NCBI RefSeq assembly: GCF_000297395.2
Contig: NZ_HF570108.1
Span: 4,821,780 to 4,885,779, forward strand
Length of the DNA: 64,000 bases
Direction: 5' to 3'
DNA from: Micromonospora lupini str. Lupac 08
Lineage (GTDB): Bacteria; Actinomycetota; Actinomycetes; Mycobacteriales; Micromonosporaceae
The notes beneath the pieces are model-generated. The model made no database searches. It saw only the letters and a program-made list of their open reading frames with translations, and had not been told where the DNA came from. The translations under genes and the position numbers were made by a program. Below, in pieces: positions 1-9,435 of the stretch; position 1 is the stretch's first letter; each line of letters begins with the position of its first letter.

Positions 1-1338
1 GCCGAGGTGGCGGACGCCGACGTCGTCGACGGGCTCGCCGCTCTGGACGCGGCGAGCAAGGCGATGGCGGAGTGGGCGGCGACCCCACCACGGAAACGGT
101 CCGAGTTGTTGACCGCGACGTACCGGGCACTTACCGAGCGATCCGAGGAGGTCGCCCGGCTGATAACGCTCGAGATGGGCAAGCCGCTCGCCGAGGCTCG
201 GGGCGAGGTGGCCTACGGCGCCGAGTTCTTCCGTTGGTTCGCCGAGGAGGCGGTACGCGTCGAGGGGCGCTACAGCGCCGCTCCCGCGGGCGGATATCGC
301 ATCCTCACCGTGCCGAAGCCGGTCGGACCGTGCGTCTTCGTGACGCCCTGGAACTTTCCGTTGGCCATGGGCGCCCGCAAGATCGCTCCGGCGCTGGCCG
401 CGGGTTGTACGACGATCACCAAGCCGGCAGGCCAGACGCCACTCACCATGCTGCTCCTGGCCCGCATCATGGAGGAGGTAGGCGTCCCCCCGGGCGTCGT
501 CAACGTGGTGACCACCAAGCGTTCCGGCACGGTGGTCTCGGCGCTGCTGGCCGACAGTCGGACCCGCAAGCTGTCGTTCACCGGGTCGACCGAGGTCGGG
601 CGCGTGCTGCTGCGACAGGCCGCGGACAACGTGCTGCGTACCTCCATGGAACTGGGCGGCAACGCGGCCTTGATCGTGTGTGCGGACGCCGACCTGGACG
701 TCGCGGTCGACGGCGCCATGGTGGCCAAGATGCGCAACATCGGGGAGTCCTGCATCGCGGCCAACCGGATCTACGTCGAGGAGCCGGTGCGCGAGGAGTT
801 CACGGCGCGCTTCGCCGAGCGGATGGGCGCGCTGTCGGTGGGCCATGGTCTCGACGACGGCGTGGACGTCGGTGCCTTGATCGACGAGGCCTCGGTCACC
901 AAGATCGACGGGCTCGTCGCCGACGCGGTCGATCGCGGCGCCCGGGTCCTGGTGGGCGGCGAGCGGCCGGATGGGCCGGGCCACTTCTACCCGCCCACGG
1001 TCCTCGTCGACGTGCCCGACGATGCACGGATGCTGGAGGAGGAGATCTTCGGCCCGGTGGCGCCCATCATCTCGTTCACGTCCGACGACGAGGTGCTGGC
1101 GAAGGCCAACGACACCGAGTACGGCCTGGTCGGCTACATCTTCACCCGTGACCTCCAGCGAGCCCTCCGGTTCGCCGAGGGGCTGGATACCGGGATGCTC
1201 GGTATCAACCGTGGTCTGATCTCGGACCCGTCGGCTCCGTTCGGAGGCGTGAAGCAGTCCGGGATCGGCAAGGAGGGATCGCACGAGGGCATCCGTGAGT
1301 ACCTCGACCTCACCTACGCGGCGATCGACCTACCGTGA
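1..1338 (+). CDS. gabD: NAD(P)-dependent succinate-semialdehyde dehydrogenase, 5' end outside window
   Basis: This aldehyde dehydrogenase should oxidise succinate semialdehyde, or a similar aldehyde, to the acid in the cytoplasm. The frame is open to base 1 and about 40 residues short of the family length, so the start lies upstream of the window. Visible family motifs are PWNFPLAMG, the cofactor-loop sequence FTGSTEVGR, the catalytic-glutamate motif ELGGN, the nucleophile region GESCIAANRIYV with its cysteine, and EEIFGPVAPI. The C-terminal PFGGVKQSGIGKEG is typical of the GabD branch. It is followed after 138 bp by an iron alcohol dehydrogenase, a pairing that would convert 4-hydroxybutyrate through succinate semialdehyde to succinate. 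Family assignment is strong; the exact substrate is inferred. Confidence 0.9.
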   Translation, partial: AEVADADVVDGLAALDAASKAMAEWAATPPRKRSELLTATYRALTERSEEVARLITLEMGKPLAEARGEVAYGAEFFRWFAEEAVRVEGRYSAAPAGGYRILTVPKPVGPCVFVTPWNFPLAMGARKIAPALAAGCTTITKPAGQTPLTMLLLARIMEEVGVPPGVVNVVTTKRSGTVVSALLADSRTRKLSFTGSTEVGRVLLRQAADNVLRTSMELGGNAALIVCADADLDVAVDGAMVAKMRNIGESCIAANRIYVEEPVREEFTARFAERMGALSVGHGLDDGVDVGALIDEASVTKIDGLVADAVDRGARVLVGGERPDGPGHFYPPTVLVDVPDDARMLEEEIFGPVAPIISFTSDDEVLAKANDTEYGLVGYIFTRDLQRALRFAEGLDTGMLGINRGLISDPSAPFGGVKQSGIGKEGSHEGIREYLDLTYAAIDLP

Positions 1339-1476
1339 CCGGCCTGCTGGTCGGGGCGCCCGGCGCGCGCGCCTGCGCCACCCCGGCGGCCAGCCCTGCC
1401 GACGCCGTCCCGGTCTTGCAGGTGACCTGGACGTACGCCCAGCCCATCGCCGCCGACGTTCCGGAGAGGCACCGAC

Positions 1477-2700
1477 ATGCTTGAGACCGTCCGCGGACCA
1501 CGCCAGTTGATAGTGGGCGAAGGGGTCGCGCAGAACATCCCGCGAGTGGTGGCCGAGAGTGGCTCGCGCGTCCTCATCGTGACCGACCAGGTTCTTCTGG
1601 GGCAGCCGGGCGTGGCCGAGATCGTGGCCGCCGTGCGGAAGAAGGTCGAGGCCGTCGAGGTGTTCTCCGACGCGACTCCCGACGTGCCACTCTCCGACGT
1701 CGCACTGGCCGTCTCGGCCGCCGCCGAGGTGGACGCCGACGTGATCCTCGCGATCGGGGGTGGCACGGTGATCGACCTCGCCAAAATCGTCGGCGTGATC
1801 CGGCGCCACGGTGGGACACCGCGCGACTTCTACGGCGAGTCGAAGGTGCCGGGGCCGACGATGCCTCTCGTCGCGGTCCCGACGACGTCAGGCACCGGCT
1901 CCGAGCTCACACCCGTCTCGGTGTTGACCGACCCGGACCGTGCGCTGAAGGTGGGGGTTTCCAGCGTCCACATCGTGCCCGACTTCGCCATCGTCGACCC
2001 CGAACTGACGTACACCTGCCCTGCGACCGTCACCGCCCACTCCGGCATCGACGCCTTCTGTCACGCGGTGGAGAGCTACACCGCGCGCCCCCGACCCCAC
2101 GGACCGCGCGACCCGGTGGAGCAGGTCTTCCTCGGCCGCAACCCGATCACCGACCACTACGCGCTCCTGGCCGCGGAGCGGATCGCCCGTAGCCTGCGTC
2201 GTGCTGTCCGGGACGGAGGCGACACGGACGCGCGCGCGGACATGTCCTACGGCTCCATGCTCGCCGGCCTCGCGTTCTCCCACGCGGGCAACGCGGCCCC
2301 GCACGCTCTCCAGTACCCCATCGGCGCCGCCACGCACACGCCGCACGGCGTCGGAGTCGGGCTGCTACTGCCCTACGCGCTGGACGCGGCCAGGGATGCC
2401 ATCGGCGACCGGTTGGCCGTCCTCGCCAGGGTGTGCGGGCTCGACGTGACCGACGCCTCCGAGGCCGAGGCCGCAGACACCTTCCTCACCTGGCTCGACG
2501 GGCTCCTCGCCGACATCGGCATCCCTGCCACACTGGCGGACATCGGGGTGGCCCGCGCCGACCTGCCGCGCTTCGCGGAGATGGCCGGTGGCGTCACCCG
2601 TCTGATCCAGAACCACCCCGGCCCGACCGACACCGCCAGCCTGACCGCGATCCTCGAAGCGGCGTGGACCGGGGACCGGACCCGACACGTCCCGGCATGA
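1477..2700 (+). CDS. Iron-containing alcohol dehydrogenase, probably 4-hydroxybutyrate dehydrogenase-like
   Basis: This 407-residue type III alcohol dehydrogenase is a cytoplasmic NAD(P)-linked enzyme. It carries the nucleotide-binding GGGTVIDLAK, the conserved VPTTSGTGSELTPVSVL, and the metal-binding HSGIDAFCHAVE and HAGNAAPHALQYP segments supplying histidine ligands. The ATG has a clear GGAGAGG ribosome site 9 bp upstream. Together with the upstream semialdehyde dehydrogenase it fits oxidation of 4-hydroxybutyrate to succinate semialdehyde. Maleylacetate reductase and hydroxyacid-oxoacid transhydrogenase share the fold and cannot be excluded. The gene converges with the next gene, leaving only 4 bp between stops. 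Confidence 0.88.
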   Translation: MLETVRGPRQLIVGEGVAQNIPRVVAESGSRVLIVTDQVLLGQPGVAEIVAAVRKKVEAVEVFSDATPDVPLSDVALAVSAAAEVDADVILAIGGGTVIDLAKIVGVIRRHGGTPRDFYGESKVPGPTMPLVAVPTTSGTGSELTPVSVLTDPDRALKVGVSSVHIVPDFAIVDPELTYTCPATVTAHSGIDAFCHAVESYTARPRPHGPRDPVEQVFLGRNPITDHYALLAAERIARSLRRAVRDGGDTDARADMSYGSMLAGLAFSHAGNAAPHALQYPIGAATHTPHGVGVGLLLPYALDAARDAIGDRLAVLARVCGLDVTDASEAEAADTFLTWLDGLLADIGIPATLADIGVARADLPRFAEMAGGVTRLIQNHPGPTDTASLTAILEAAWTGDRTRHVPA

Positions 2701-2704
2701 TCGA

Positions 2705-3790
2705 CTATTGCCGCGCCAGCTCCTGATCCGACGCGGCGTAGCGGTAGTAGTAGCCGGTCAGCGCGACCGCCAACGATATCGACCACAGTGGAAACAGGCA
2801 CCAACCCAGCCCGCCCGCGCCCCAGTACGCCCGGTCGTAGACCGGTTCTCCCCACAACTGGAACGTGTCGAGTTGGCCAGGCAGCTGCACGCCCAGTTGT
2901 CCCAGCAGCAGTCCGCGGCCGAACACGAAGATGCCGACGACTGCCGACCCGCCCAGCAGCAGGGGGAACCACATCGGTACGACCCTGCCACGCAGCCCGG
3001 GAATCCACGTCGGGAACCACCTCCCCCACCGAGACAGCAGTCCCGAGGTCAGGATGGCGCCACCTGCCGCGAATGACGCGAGGGTCGGCTCGATGTACAC
3101 GTTCTCCGGCTGGTTGCGGAGCAGGGACACGACGAACGGCTCGGGTGCCCCGACGGCCCAACCTCGTGACCATGCCAGCCGGATCAGCGCGTAGGGCAGC
3201 GGGCACGCCATCGCGACGTAGGTGGCGATCCTGCCCGTACGGATCCAGGCGGAGGCTCGGCGGCGTCGCAGGTCCTGTGGGTCGGGTCCCCTGGTGCCGT
3301 CGGCGTAGTCGATGCTCGCCAGGAGAAACAGGGCGGCGCCGGCCGCCACGGCGACCTGGAACAGTGTCGGCCAGTCCGCCCTCAGCCAACCGATCGGGAG
3401 AATGCCCAGTGGCGGCAACAGCACGATCATCCGTCCGTCCAGCACGACGCCCACGATCACCGCCGCGACACCGACTCCGCCGACGATCAGGGGTTTACGC
3501 CGGCGTGGGTGGCGAGCACGTCGTTCGAGCTGCCAGGCCACGGCAAGCGCCACCACACCGAACATGGTGATGATCGGGCCACCCACGTCGCGCTCCATGC
3601 CGGCCAGCAGCGACGAGTAGTCCGGGCCGGTGCGGTCGTTGCGCCCGAACGGGTAGCCGGCGCCGCCGAGAGACCAGAAGATGCCCATCACGATCAGGAA
3701 CCAGGACCATCCGCTCGCTGCGGCCGGTGCCCACCGCCGCCAGGACCGCCACCTGCCGTGCGTCGTCACCGATGCTGTCGAAGCTGTCAT
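2705..3790 (-). CDS. Polytopic membrane protein of unknown function
   Basis: I do not recognise this 361-residue protein. It has about eight hydrophobic segments, beginning with the span around WFLIVMGIFWSLGG and ending near FPLWSISLAVALTGYYY, so it is an integral membrane protein. The ATG at 3790 is preferred because it places a short basic tail before the first membrane segment; the 22 residues upstream of it look non-coding. It is divergent from a secreted hydrolase starting at 3919, so the 128 bp between them should hold both promoters. No enzymatic motif is visible. Confidence 0.8.
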   Translation of the reverse strand: MTASTASVTTHGRWRSWRRWAPAAASGWSWFLIVMGIFWSLGGAGYPFGRNDRTGPDYSSLLAGMERDVGGPIITMFGVVALAVAWQLERRARHPRRRKPLIVGGVGVAAVIVGVVLDGRMIVLLPPLGILPIGWLRADWPTLFQVAVAAGAALFLLASIDYADGTRGPDPQDLRRRRASAWIRTGRIATYVAMACPLPYALIRLAWSRGWAVGAPEPFVVSLLRNQPENVYIEPTLASFAAGGAILTSGLLSRWGRWFPTWIPGLRGRVVPMWFPLLLGGSAVVGIFVFGRGLLLGQLGVQLPGQLDTFQLWGEPVYDRAYWGAGGLGWCLFPLWSISLAVALTGYYYRYAASDQELARQ

Positions 3791-3918
3791 GGTGGTGAGT
3801 GTCAGACACCGGCGCCGGGCTCGACGTCTGCCTGGCGGGGTGGACCGGGGCGTCAAGCGGGTCCGTCTCTGCCTGGCGGGAGAGGCGCAGCCATCTGGTG
3901 TCCGTGCAGGATCGAGTC

Positions 3919-5058
3919 ATGCGAAGGCGACAGCTGACATCCGCGCTTGTGGCGATCCTCCTCGCCGGAGTCGCCATGGTGGTGCTACCTCGGCACGGCA
4001 ACACCGACGGCTGGCAGGACACGTTCAGTCCTGCCCTTCCCCCGCCGAGCGGATCACATGACGTGGGTGTACGACGGATCCGGCTGGTGGACCACGACCG
4101 CCGTGACCCTTGGCGCCCGGACAGCGACCGGACGTTGATGGTCGACGTGCACTACCCGGCCGACGCCGGGCCCAGGTCGTTGGCGCACTACGCCGTTGCA
4201 CCCGCCACCACCGAATTCGGCTCCCTCGCCTGGGCACCCGGGGAAGAGCAGCGCCTGGGACTGGTGGCGGACGACGTCAACTGGATGTTCCGCACCCATT
4301 CCCACGAGTGGGCGCCACCCGCCATCGGCTCGTTCCCGGTCCTGGTCGGCTCGCCTCCGCCGGGGGTGATGCGCACGGCGTACACAGGTGTCGCCGAGGA
4401 GTTGGCGAGCCATGGGTACGTGGTCATCAGCATTGACCACCCGTTCGACGCTCCGGTCGTCGATCTCTATCCCACCCGACGGGTGATCGAGCCGACCGAC
4501 GCCGTCGCGACCGTCAAGCGCCTCGAGGCCGACGCGACAAGGGTCGCCGACATCGCCTACGTCACGAAGGAACTCTCCGGTCTGGACCCGCAGTTGAGCG
4601 GTGTGCTGGACCTACGACGGCTTGGCCTTTTCGGCTGGACGGGATCGGACGTCTCCCAACGAGCACGTCTCGCCCGCCTGCCGGGGGTGTCCGGCATCGC
4701 GGACACGACCGGCACCGTCGGGGCCACCGACATCGGTGCGGTACCACTGTTGATCGTCGGCGGCTCCCCCGTCGACGATCACGCCGGCCTCCACCGCCGC
4801 GGCTGGCGGGCCACCGTGACCATTCCGGGCGCGTTCCCACGGTCGCTCACCGACGACGGTGTGGTCCTGGCGCAGATCGCCCAGCGCTACCCACGCACCC
4901 AACCGGTCGTACGGCAGGACATCGGCACGGTGCAGCCGTTGGCATACCGCACCGTCCGCCACGCGCTCGTCAGCTTCTTCGACCACCACCTGAGCGGTGT
5001 GCCCGCCGGCACGTTCGCCGCGGAACCGGGTGTGACAGTCGACGTGGTCTCACCGTGA
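3919..5058 (+). CDS. Secreted or membrane-anchored alpha/beta hydrolase (PAF-acetylhydrolase/lipase-like)
   Basis: This 379-residue protein begins with a basic tail and hydrophobic segment (LTSALVAILLAGVAMVVL), an uncleaved anchor or signal peptide. The body has an alpha/beta-hydrolase plan: an early strand PVLVGSPPPGV, GYVVISIDHPFDAP, and a nucleophile-elbow-like LGLFGWTGSD. That elbow is not the usual G-X-S-X-G, so the catalytic serine is uncertain. The late RHALVSFFDHHL segment matches the helix near the C-terminus of platelet-activating-factor acetylhydrolase-like proteins. Its stop is one base from the sensor-kinase start, so the hydrolase is probably co-transcribed with the two-component genes. 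The ATG at 3919 was chosen over 3799 because it starts the signal segment. Confidence 0.75.
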   Translation: MRRRQLTSALVAILLAGVAMVVLPRHGNTDGWQDTFSPALPPPSGSHDVGVRRIRLVDHDRRDPWRPDSDRTLMVDVHYPADAGPRSLAHYAVAPATTEFGSLAWAPGEEQRLGLVADDVNWMFRTHSHEWAPPAIGSFPVLVGSPPPGVMRTAYTGVAEELASHGYVVISIDHPFDAPVVDLYPTRRVIEPTDAVATVKRLEADATRVADIAYVTKELSGLDPQLSGVLDLRRLGLFGWTGSDVSQRARLARLPGVSGIADTTGTVGATDIGAVPLLIVGGSPVDDHAGLHRRGWRATVTIPGAFPRSLTDDGVVLAQIAQRYPRTQPVVRQDIGTVQPLAYRTVRHALVSFFDHHLSGVPAGTFAAEPGVTVDVVSP

Positions 5059-5059
5059 G

Positions 5060-6181
5060 ATGCTGACCCGCATGGGACGGCTCGCCTGGGTGGCCGCAGG
5101 AATGGTGACCGCCCTGGCGCCCTGGTACGGCCAGCCGGCCGCGCTGCGGCTGACCGCCTGGGTCGCGGTGCTCGCCGCCACCGTGGCGATCTCGGCACCC
5201 CGACCGGCCCGTGCGCCGCTCGGCGCCACGGCGGCCATCGTGTCGGTGTGCGGGAGCCTCTGGGCCTGGCAGTCGCTTGGCTACAACTTCGTCGACGACG
5301 GCAACGACTCCAGCAAGCTGCTGCTGTGGACCACTATCGAAGTCGGCGCGCTGACCGCTCTCGGTGTCGCTCTGACCCGCAACGCCGGCGGGTCCGCTCG
5401 GCTGCTCGGATGGCTCCTGCCGGTGCCCGGCGCCGCGGTCGGTCTCCGGCTGCTGCCCGACGCCGCCATCGGAGAACAGCTGTTCCTGAGCGCTCTGGGT
5501 GCCGTCACGGTGCTGGCCGGAACGCTGCTCGGTCACTACCTTCGCGGACTCGACGAGTTCCGGGTGGCCGCCGTGGAGCAGGCCCGATCGGAGCAACGCC
5601 GTAGAGTCGCCGCGGATCTCCACGACTACGTCGCGCATGACATCGCCGGCATCGCGGTCGCGGCCCAGTCGGCGCGGATCGTCGGCGGGAGCGACCCGGG
5701 AGCGCTCATCGAGCAGGTCGAACAGGCCGCGACCCGAGCCCTACGACGCCTTGACCGCAGCATCCAACTCATGCGGGACGATGATGAGCGGACAGCGCCG
5801 CAGTACGGCCTCGCGGACGTACCGGATCTCGTCGATGCCCACCCACTCCCCACCGAACTGAGCCTGGCGTTGCCGGGACGCGACGACATTTCCGCGGCGA
5901 TCCAGGCCACCGCGTACCGCGTGGTGTCCGAGGCGCTCACGAACGTGGCTCGACACGCGCACCCCACCGTCCCGGTGCGGGTGTCGGCGGCCCAGCGGGA
6001 CGGACGGCTCGACATCGTCGTCGCCAACGAGCTGTCGATCCGCGCGACGCCGGCGCGTGCCACGGGCCCCGGCGCTGGTCTGGCCACTCTTCGGGCCCGC
6101 GTGGAGGCGCTCGACGGCACCATGCGCGTCGGCGCCGAGAACGGATCGTGGCAGGTGCATGTCACGCTGCCCATAGACTGA
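5060..6181 (+). CDS. Sensor histidine kinase, NarL/DesK-type
   Basis: This is a membrane sensor kinase of the HisKA_3 class that should phosphorylate the regulator encoded just downstream. The N-terminal half has five or six hydrophobic segments with no large extracellular domain. The dimerisation and phosphoacceptor box RRRVAADLHDYVAHDIAGIA carries the histidine near residue 188. The ATPase domain follows, with an N-box-like SEALTNVARHA and the glycine-rich GAGLATLRARVEAL. The start follows the hydrolase stop by one base, which implies translational coupling. The signal sensed is not evident. Confidence 0.9.
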   Translation: MLTRMGRLAWVAAGMVTALAPWYGQPAALRLTAWVAVLAATVAISAPRPARAPLGATAAIVSVCGSLWAWQSLGYNFVDDGNDSSKLLLWTTIEVGALTALGVALTRNAGGSARLLGWLLPVPGAAVGLRLLPDAAIGEQLFLSALGAVTVLAGTLLGHYLRGLDEFRVAAVEQARSEQRRRVAADLHDYVAHDIAGIAVAAQSARIVGGSDPGALIEQVEQAATRALRRLDRSIQLMRDDDERTAPQYGLADVPDLVDAHPLPTELSLALPGRDDISAAIQATAYRVVSEALTNVARHAHPTVPVRVSAAQRDGRLDIVVANELSIRATPARATGPGAGLATLRARVEALDGTMRVGAENGSWQVHVTLPID

Positions 6182-6232
6182 GTCGATGTCGCCGCTCACA
6201 CACCTACGGCTGGTTGGCCGGCAGGCGACTTG

Positions 6233-6877
6233 ATGACCACCGTAGTGATCGCCGACGACCACGACATGGTCCGCCACGGTTTCCGCATGGTGTTGTCGAC
6301 GCAACCCGACCTCACGGTCGTGGGTGAGGCCAGCAACGGCAACGCCGCCTGGGACCTGGTCCGCCGCCTACACCCGGCGGTACTGCTGGCGGACATCAGG
6401 ATGCCCGGAATCGACGGCCTCGAGCTCGTCCGCCGCATAGCCGCCACATCCGATCTGGCGACCAAGGTGATCGTCGTGACCACCTTCAACGAGGATGAGT
6501 ACGTCACCCGGGCGTTGCGCGACGGCGCGAGTGGCTTCCTCCTGAAAACCTCGGCGCCCGGGCTGCTCGTCGAGGCCGTCCGAGCGGCGCTCGTCGGCAG
6601 CGCCCTGATCAGCCCGGAAGTCACCGTCCGCCTACTGGAAAGGCTCAGAGCCGGCCGGGAGACACTCCAGCCCGACCCGCCGTTGACCCCACGCGAGCGG
6701 GACGTCGCCAAGCTCGTGGCACGTGGGCTGAGCAACGACGAGATCGGCGCGACACTCCACATCGCTCCGGGCACCATCAAGACCCACGTCAGCCACATCT
6801 CCATGAAGCTCGGTAACGTCACACGTGTCCGGATAGCCGCATGGGCATGGGAATCCGGCCTGGTGTCACGCCTCTGA
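6233..6877 (+). CDS. LuxR/NarL-family response regulator
   Basis: This 214-residue response regulator is the likely partner of the upstream kinase. The receiver domain has the acidic pair in IADDHDMVR, phosphoacceptor Asp about residue 54 in LLADIRMPGIDGLEL, and conserved Lys in GFLLKTS. The C-terminal LuxR helix-turn-helix is LTPRERDVAKLVARGLSNDE followed by the recognition helix around PGTIKTHVSHI. The ATG at 6233 is used; a TTG three bases earlier is also in frame. The 51-bp gap to the kinase gene suggests one transcript. Confidence 0.93.
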   Translation: MTTVVIADDHDMVRHGFRMVLSTQPDLTVVGEASNGNAAWDLVRRLHPAVLLADIRMPGIDGLELVRRIAATSDLATKVIVVTTFNEDEYVTRALRDGASGFLLKTSAPGLLVEAVRAALVGSALISPEVTVRLLERLRAGRETLQPDPPLTPRERDVAKLVARGLSNDEIGATLHIAPGTIKTHVSHISMKLGNVTRVRIAAWAWESGLVSRL

Positions 6878-7112
6878 CCGCCCGCCGGCCCCGGCTCCCG
6901 ATCTCCCCCGTACGGCTCGACGCGTCCTGCCGATGATCTGATTTCGCCCCACCGGACAGCGCGACCCTCCATCGACAGGAAATACTCTGCGGACCCACGT
7001 CGATGGAGTCAGCCAGCCGCGCCCCCTCGGCACGGCGCACTGGCGTGGCGGGTTCCGCCCGCCGCGCCGACGGTCCCCTCGGCCCCGCGAGCAAGGAGAA
7101 ACCCACCTCACC

Positions 7113-8342
7113 ATGCCTAGAAGATTGCTCTGCGTGCTGATGTCCGCCGGCCTCGCGGTCGGTACGGCGCTCGGCGTGACGCAGCCCGCGCAGGCCGCGG
7201 ACCCCACCGTCGACGGTGGCGGCCGAGCGAACGCCGGCGTCGCCCCGGGCGCGCGCAGCGGCGCGATGGCCAAGACCGCCGCCATCCCGGCGGGTTACAC
7301 GGTCCGGGGCATCGACGTCTCCAGCCACGACCACAACCTCGGCCCGATCAGCTGGCCCGCGGTCGCGGCCAGCGGCGTCAAGTTCGCCTACGTCAAGGCG
7401 ACGGAAGGCCGGACGTACCTCAACCCGTACTTCGCCGAGGACTATGCCGCTGCCAAGGACGCCGGTCTGCTCGTCGGGGCCTACCATTTCGCCCGCCCGG
7501 ACAAGCGCGACCCGATCAACGAGGCCAACTTCTTCGTCGACAGCGCGAAGTTCACCAGGGACGGCCAGACCCTCGTGCCGATGGTCGACATCGAGTGGCC
7601 CTACTGGAGCGGCGCGCCCACCTGTTACGGGCTGACCCCGACCGAGATGTCCACCTGGATCCGGTCCTTCACCGACCAGGTCAAGGCACGCATCGGCCGA
7701 CCCGTGATGATCTACACGAACACCAACTACTGGAACCCGTGCACCGGCAAGAACGCGTCGTTCGGCGCCAACCCGTTGGACATCGCCGGCTACACCGCGG
7801 CTCGTCCACCGCTGCCGGCGGGTTGGACCGCGGAGACCATCTGGCAGTACGCCGCCGGCAACCCGAGCCAGCCCGGGAACTACAGCCAGAACGTCTTCAA
7901 GGGCACCTACGCGGCCCTCACCCAGTTGACCGGCGTACCGGTGGCCGCGCCTCCGGTCGCCCTCCGCTCCCGGTCCAACAAGCGCTACGTGGTGGCGGAG
8001 AGCGCCGGCGCCAAACCGCTGATCGCCAGCCGCACCACCGTTGCCCGGTGGGAGCAGTTCGACGTGATCAGTGCGGGCGGCGGCTACGTCGCGCTCCGCT
8101 CGCGCGCCAACGGTCGCTACGTGACGGCGGAGAGCAAGGGCGCCAAGCCGCTGATCGCCAACCGAGCCAAGGTCAGCACCTGGGAGAAGTTCACCATCAT
8201 CAACAACTCGGACGGCACGATCAGCCTGCGCGCCGCGGCCAACGGCAGATACGTGGTGGCGGAGAGCAAGGGCACCAAGCCCCTCATCGCCAACCGGACG
8301 TCGATCAGCAGCTGGGAGAAGTTCGACCGGATCTCCCTCTGA
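7113..8342 (+). CDS. Secreted GH25 lysozyme-like muramidase with C-terminal beta-trefoil
   Basis: This secreted enzyme should cleave the glycan strands of peptidoglycan. It has a signal peptide ending near PAQAA (residue 28), then a GH25 domain at about residues 60-285: RGIDVSSHDH with the first catalytic Asp, VKATEGRTYLNPYF, and VPMVDIEWPY with the acidic pair. The last 120 residues hold three homologous repeats, each with a GRYV-AES-GAKPLIA-R core and ending in W-E-(Q/K)-F. This is a fascin-like beta-trefoil presumably binding carbohydrate. A strong AAGGAGAAA ribosome site precedes the ATG. A hairpin terminator follows the stop, so the gene is monocistronic. Confidence 0.9.
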   Translation: MPRRLLCVLMSAGLAVGTALGVTQPAQAADPTVDGGGRANAGVAPGARSGAMAKTAAIPAGYTVRGIDVSSHDHNLGPISWPAVAASGVKFAYVKATEGRTYLNPYFAEDYAAAKDAGLLVGAYHFARPDKRDPINEANFFVDSAKFTRDGQTLVPMVDIEWPYWSGAPTCYGLTPTEMSTWIRSFTDQVKARIGRPVMIYTNTNYWNPCTGKNASFGANPLDIAGYTAARPPLPAGWTAETIWQYAAGNPSQPGNYSQNVFKGTYAALTQLTGVPVAAPPVALRSRSNKRYVVAESAGAKPLIASRTTVARWEQFDVISAGGGYVALRSRANGRYVTAESKGAKPLIANRAKVSTWEKFTIINNSDGTISLRAAANGRYVVAESKGTKPLIANRTSISSWEKFDRISL

Positions 8343-8348
8343 GCACCG

Positions 8349-8389
8349 CCGCTGCCCGGCACCCGCACAGCGTGGGCGCCGGGCAGCGG
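8349..8389 (+). terminator. Rho-independent-type hairpin after the GH25 gene
   Basis: The arms CCGCTGCCCGGC and GCCGGGCAGCGG form a perfect 12-bp stem with a 17-nt loop, starting 7 bp after the stop codon. There is no U-tract, as is common in high-GC actinobacteria. Confidence 0.75.
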
Positions 8390-8415
8390 TCTGTCACAGG
8401 CGTACCGGAAAGGTG

Positions 8416-9255
8416 TCAGCCGGTGGCGACCGCCGACCGGCGGACGGACCCGGCGCGGGCCGCCCAGCGCCCGTCCTCGTGACGCACCTCGATGGGGTGT
8501 GCGAAGGCCGCCGACACCTGGGCGGTCGTGACCGTCTCATCGGCCGGGCCGGCGGCGACCGCGCTGCCGCCGCTGATCAGCATCGCGTGGGTGGTCGTCG
8601 CCGGAAGTTCCTCGAGGTGGTGGGTGACCATGATCGAAGCGAGGCGGGGGTGGTTCTCGCGGAGGAGGTCGATGGTCTCGAGCAGCTGTTCCCGGGCCGC
8701 GACGTCGAGACCGGTCGAGGGCTCGTCCAGCAGCAGCAGTCGCGGTTGACTGATGAGCGCCCGGGCGATCAGGGCGCGACCCCGCTCGCCCTGCGAGAGG
8801 GTGGGCCAGCGTTCGTCGGCCCTGTCGACCAGCCCGAACATGCCCAGCAGGGAGTCCGCCCGGTCACGGTCGCCCCGGGTCGGCTGCCAGCGTGGCGGCA
8901 GGTCGACCGACCCGACGAGCCCGGTCAGCACGACCTCACGGATGGTCAGGGGCGACCGCAGCGGATGGCGGGGGTTCACGTGACCGATCGCCCTGCGCAG
9001 CTGTTGCAGGTCGACGCGGCCGAGTTGCTGACCGAGGATCCGCACGGTTCCCGAGGTCGGATGGGTCAGCGCGCCGCAGAATCCCAGCAGTGTGCTCTTG
9101 CCCGCGCCGTTCGGGCCGAGGAGCGCCCAGTGCTCACCTTCGCGCACCGTGAGGTCGATGCCGTGCAGGATCTGCTTGCCGTCGCGCCGGAACGTCACGT
9201 CGCGCAGCTCGACGACTGGAGACGGCGGGTGTGGCGCGGCGGTCCTGGGGAGCAT
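8416..9255 (-). CDS. ABC transporter ATP-binding protein
   Basis: This 279-residue ATPase powers import or export with an unidentified membrane partner. It has Walker A GPNGAGKSTLL, signature LSQGERGRALIARAL, Walker B RLLLLDEPSTGLD and a switch histidine in MVTHHLEEL. The start at 9255 was chosen because GAGAAGG precedes it and it lies just upstream of the first strand; the 30 residues before it look non-coding. No permease gene is adjacent on either side, so it is an orphan ATPase. The late VTHHLEELPATTTHAMLI segment resembles stand-alone ATPases of the ModF/iron-complex type, but the substrate is unknown. Confidence 0.88.
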   Translation of the reverse strand: MLPRTAAPHPPSPVVELRDVTFRRDGKQILHGIDLTVREGEHWALLGPNGAGKSTLLGFCGALTHPTSGTVRILGQQLGRVDLQQLRRAIGHVNPRHPLRSPLTIREVVLTGLVGSVDLPPRWQPTRGDRDRADSLLGMFGLVDRADERWPTLSQGERGRALIARALISQPRLLLLDEPSTGLDVAAREQLLETIDLLRENHPRLASIMVTHHLEELPATTTHAMLISGGSAVAAGPADETVTTAQVSAAFAHPIEVRHEDGRWAARAGSVRRSAVATG

Positions 9256-9435
9256 GGCCTTCTCTCGGTACGGCGGCGGTCGCTCTGCACGGTGCCACAG
9301 ACCGGCGCGCAGGTCAGTGACCAGGACCACCGCCGCCGTACGCACCAGCGGCTGATGCCCGGCGGTGGGGCCTGGCCTGCGACAACGGCTCGGCCCACCA
9401 AGATTGGGGACGATCGTTCTTGACTGGCTGCCGTT

